Assembly (NCBI GenBank): GCA_011523505.1
Contig: WTGP01000018.1
Span: 369,777 to 433,776, forward strand
Direction: 5' to 3'
Length of the DNA stretch: 64,000 nucleotides
DNA from: Gammaproteobacteria bacterium
GTDB taxonomy: Bacteria > Pseudomonadota > Gammaproteobacteria > Steroidobacterales > Foliamicaceae
Shown: positions 63,660 to 64,000 of the stretch, in pieces
How positions within the stretch are numbered: the stretch's first letter is position 1
Layout: the number at the start of each line of letters is the position of its first letter
The notes under the pieces: generated by a model
What the model saw: the letters and a program-made list of their open reading frames with translations, nothing else
Told to the model about the DNA's origin: nothing
Databases searched by the model: none
Translations under genes and position numbers: made by a program

Positions 63660-64000
63660 CTATGGATTTCGCAGACGAACCTGCAACAGACGCCAGTCCC
63701 GTTCGCCGAGCATTGCGGGAGTCAGCCATACCCGCACCGTTGAATTCCGGCGCCGCCCGGCAGCGACGCGGCGCAACGTAAGCCCGACCAGGCGGCGCGA
63801 AACGAAACCACGCCGATGCAGCAATTCGGCCTTTTCCATTTCGCCGGTATCCAGCACCAGTCGCCAGTCGCCCGCCGGGGTTAGCCAGACGGCTTCGATT
63901 CCGGGCGCAATCGCTCCTCGCCGGGCGCGACGCCATTCAAGTGCGGCTCCCGCGCAGACGCTCAAGGCCACGACAATACGCAGCCAGAACGGCAGGTCCG
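63660..64000 (-). CDS. YgfX-like (CptA-type) small membrane protein, partial
   Basis: The leftward frame is open from the right edge to its stop at 63660 (at least 113 codons), so the start lies outside. It begins with a hydrophobic stretch (LPFWLRIVVALSVCAGAALE), then GIEAVWLTPAGDWRLVLDTG and a Lys/Arg/Trp-rich end (WRLLQVRLRNP). This order and the RLRVRLR-type end resemble YgfX of SdhE-YgfX pairs. Only moderately sure because the family is weakly conserved. Lies 37 bases before lepB. Confidence 0.55.
   Translation of the reverse strand, partial: DLPFWLRIVVALSVCAGAALEWRRARRGAIAPGIEAVWLTPAGDWRLVLDTGEMEKAELLHRRGFVSRRLVGLTLRRVAAGRRRNSTVRVWLTPAMLGERDWRLLQVRLRNP

Overview
The window is a dense, GC-rich bacterial chromosome segment, most likely from a gammaproteobacterium, probably an uncultured one. 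The blocks lepB-rnc-era-recO, mutL-miaA-hfq-hflX-hflK-hflC-purA-rnr, rpsF-rpsR-rplI-dnaB and the pbpC/alpha-2-macroglobulin pair are all typical of that class. No species can be named from the sequence alone.

Layout. 1-1112: FecR-type anti-sigma factor (cut by the window edge) and a FecI-type ECF sigma factor. 1278-4358: phenylacetyl-CoA epoxidase genes paaA-B-C-E without a paaD between paaC and paaE. 4511-7931: bile-acid-symporter-family transporter, a small unknown protein, a SAM methyltransferase and a secreted M28 peptidase. 7948-12036: squalene (hopanoid-precursor) genes, with hpnC divergent from hpnD-hpnE and overlapping an unknown seven-helix membrane protein. 12073-14466: three consecutive NTF2/SnoaL-fold proteins, two of them exported. 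14483-18016: a 1177-residue exported mosaic protein with a CxxCH motif, a Calx-beta-like part, an acidic linker, GLWSDG repeats and leucine-rich repeats. 18093-27135: argG, Tat-exported nitrilase-like and DUF1838-like proteins, SDR, RidA, an Old-Yellow-Enzyme-like protein with an AT-rich patch, a Sel1 protein and a Tat-exported FAD oxidoreductase.

27140-33046 is a housekeeping block read leftwards: rpsF-rpsR-rplI-dnaB, then a YoaA-type helicase and tsaB. Both bS6 and bL9 carry long acidic low-complexity tails. 33181-41297 holds pbpC and a thioester alpha-2-macroglobulin. 41457-46281 is a macA-macB-TolC-type efflux operon. 46282-50619 is a lower-GC, gene-poor stretch with decayed gene fragments, a structured leader before a small orphan lipoprotein, a Prc-like S41 protease lipoprotein and a 51-base relic of an ABC ATPase. 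50620-64000 returns to core genes: an N-terminally short RNase R, tRNA-Leu(CAG), paaI, purA, hflC, hflK, hflX, hfq, miaA, mutL, recO, era, rnc, lepB and a ygfX-like gene at the edge. Most junctions in this block are 4-base stop/start overlaps.

There is no CRISPR array, rRNA operon, complete insertion sequence or prophage in the window. The strongest candidates for something new are the mosaic CxxCH protein, the structured leader before the orphan lipoprotein, the paired acidic ribosomal-protein tails, the low-GC insert between rnr and rpsF, and the unknown membrane protein coupled to hpnC.
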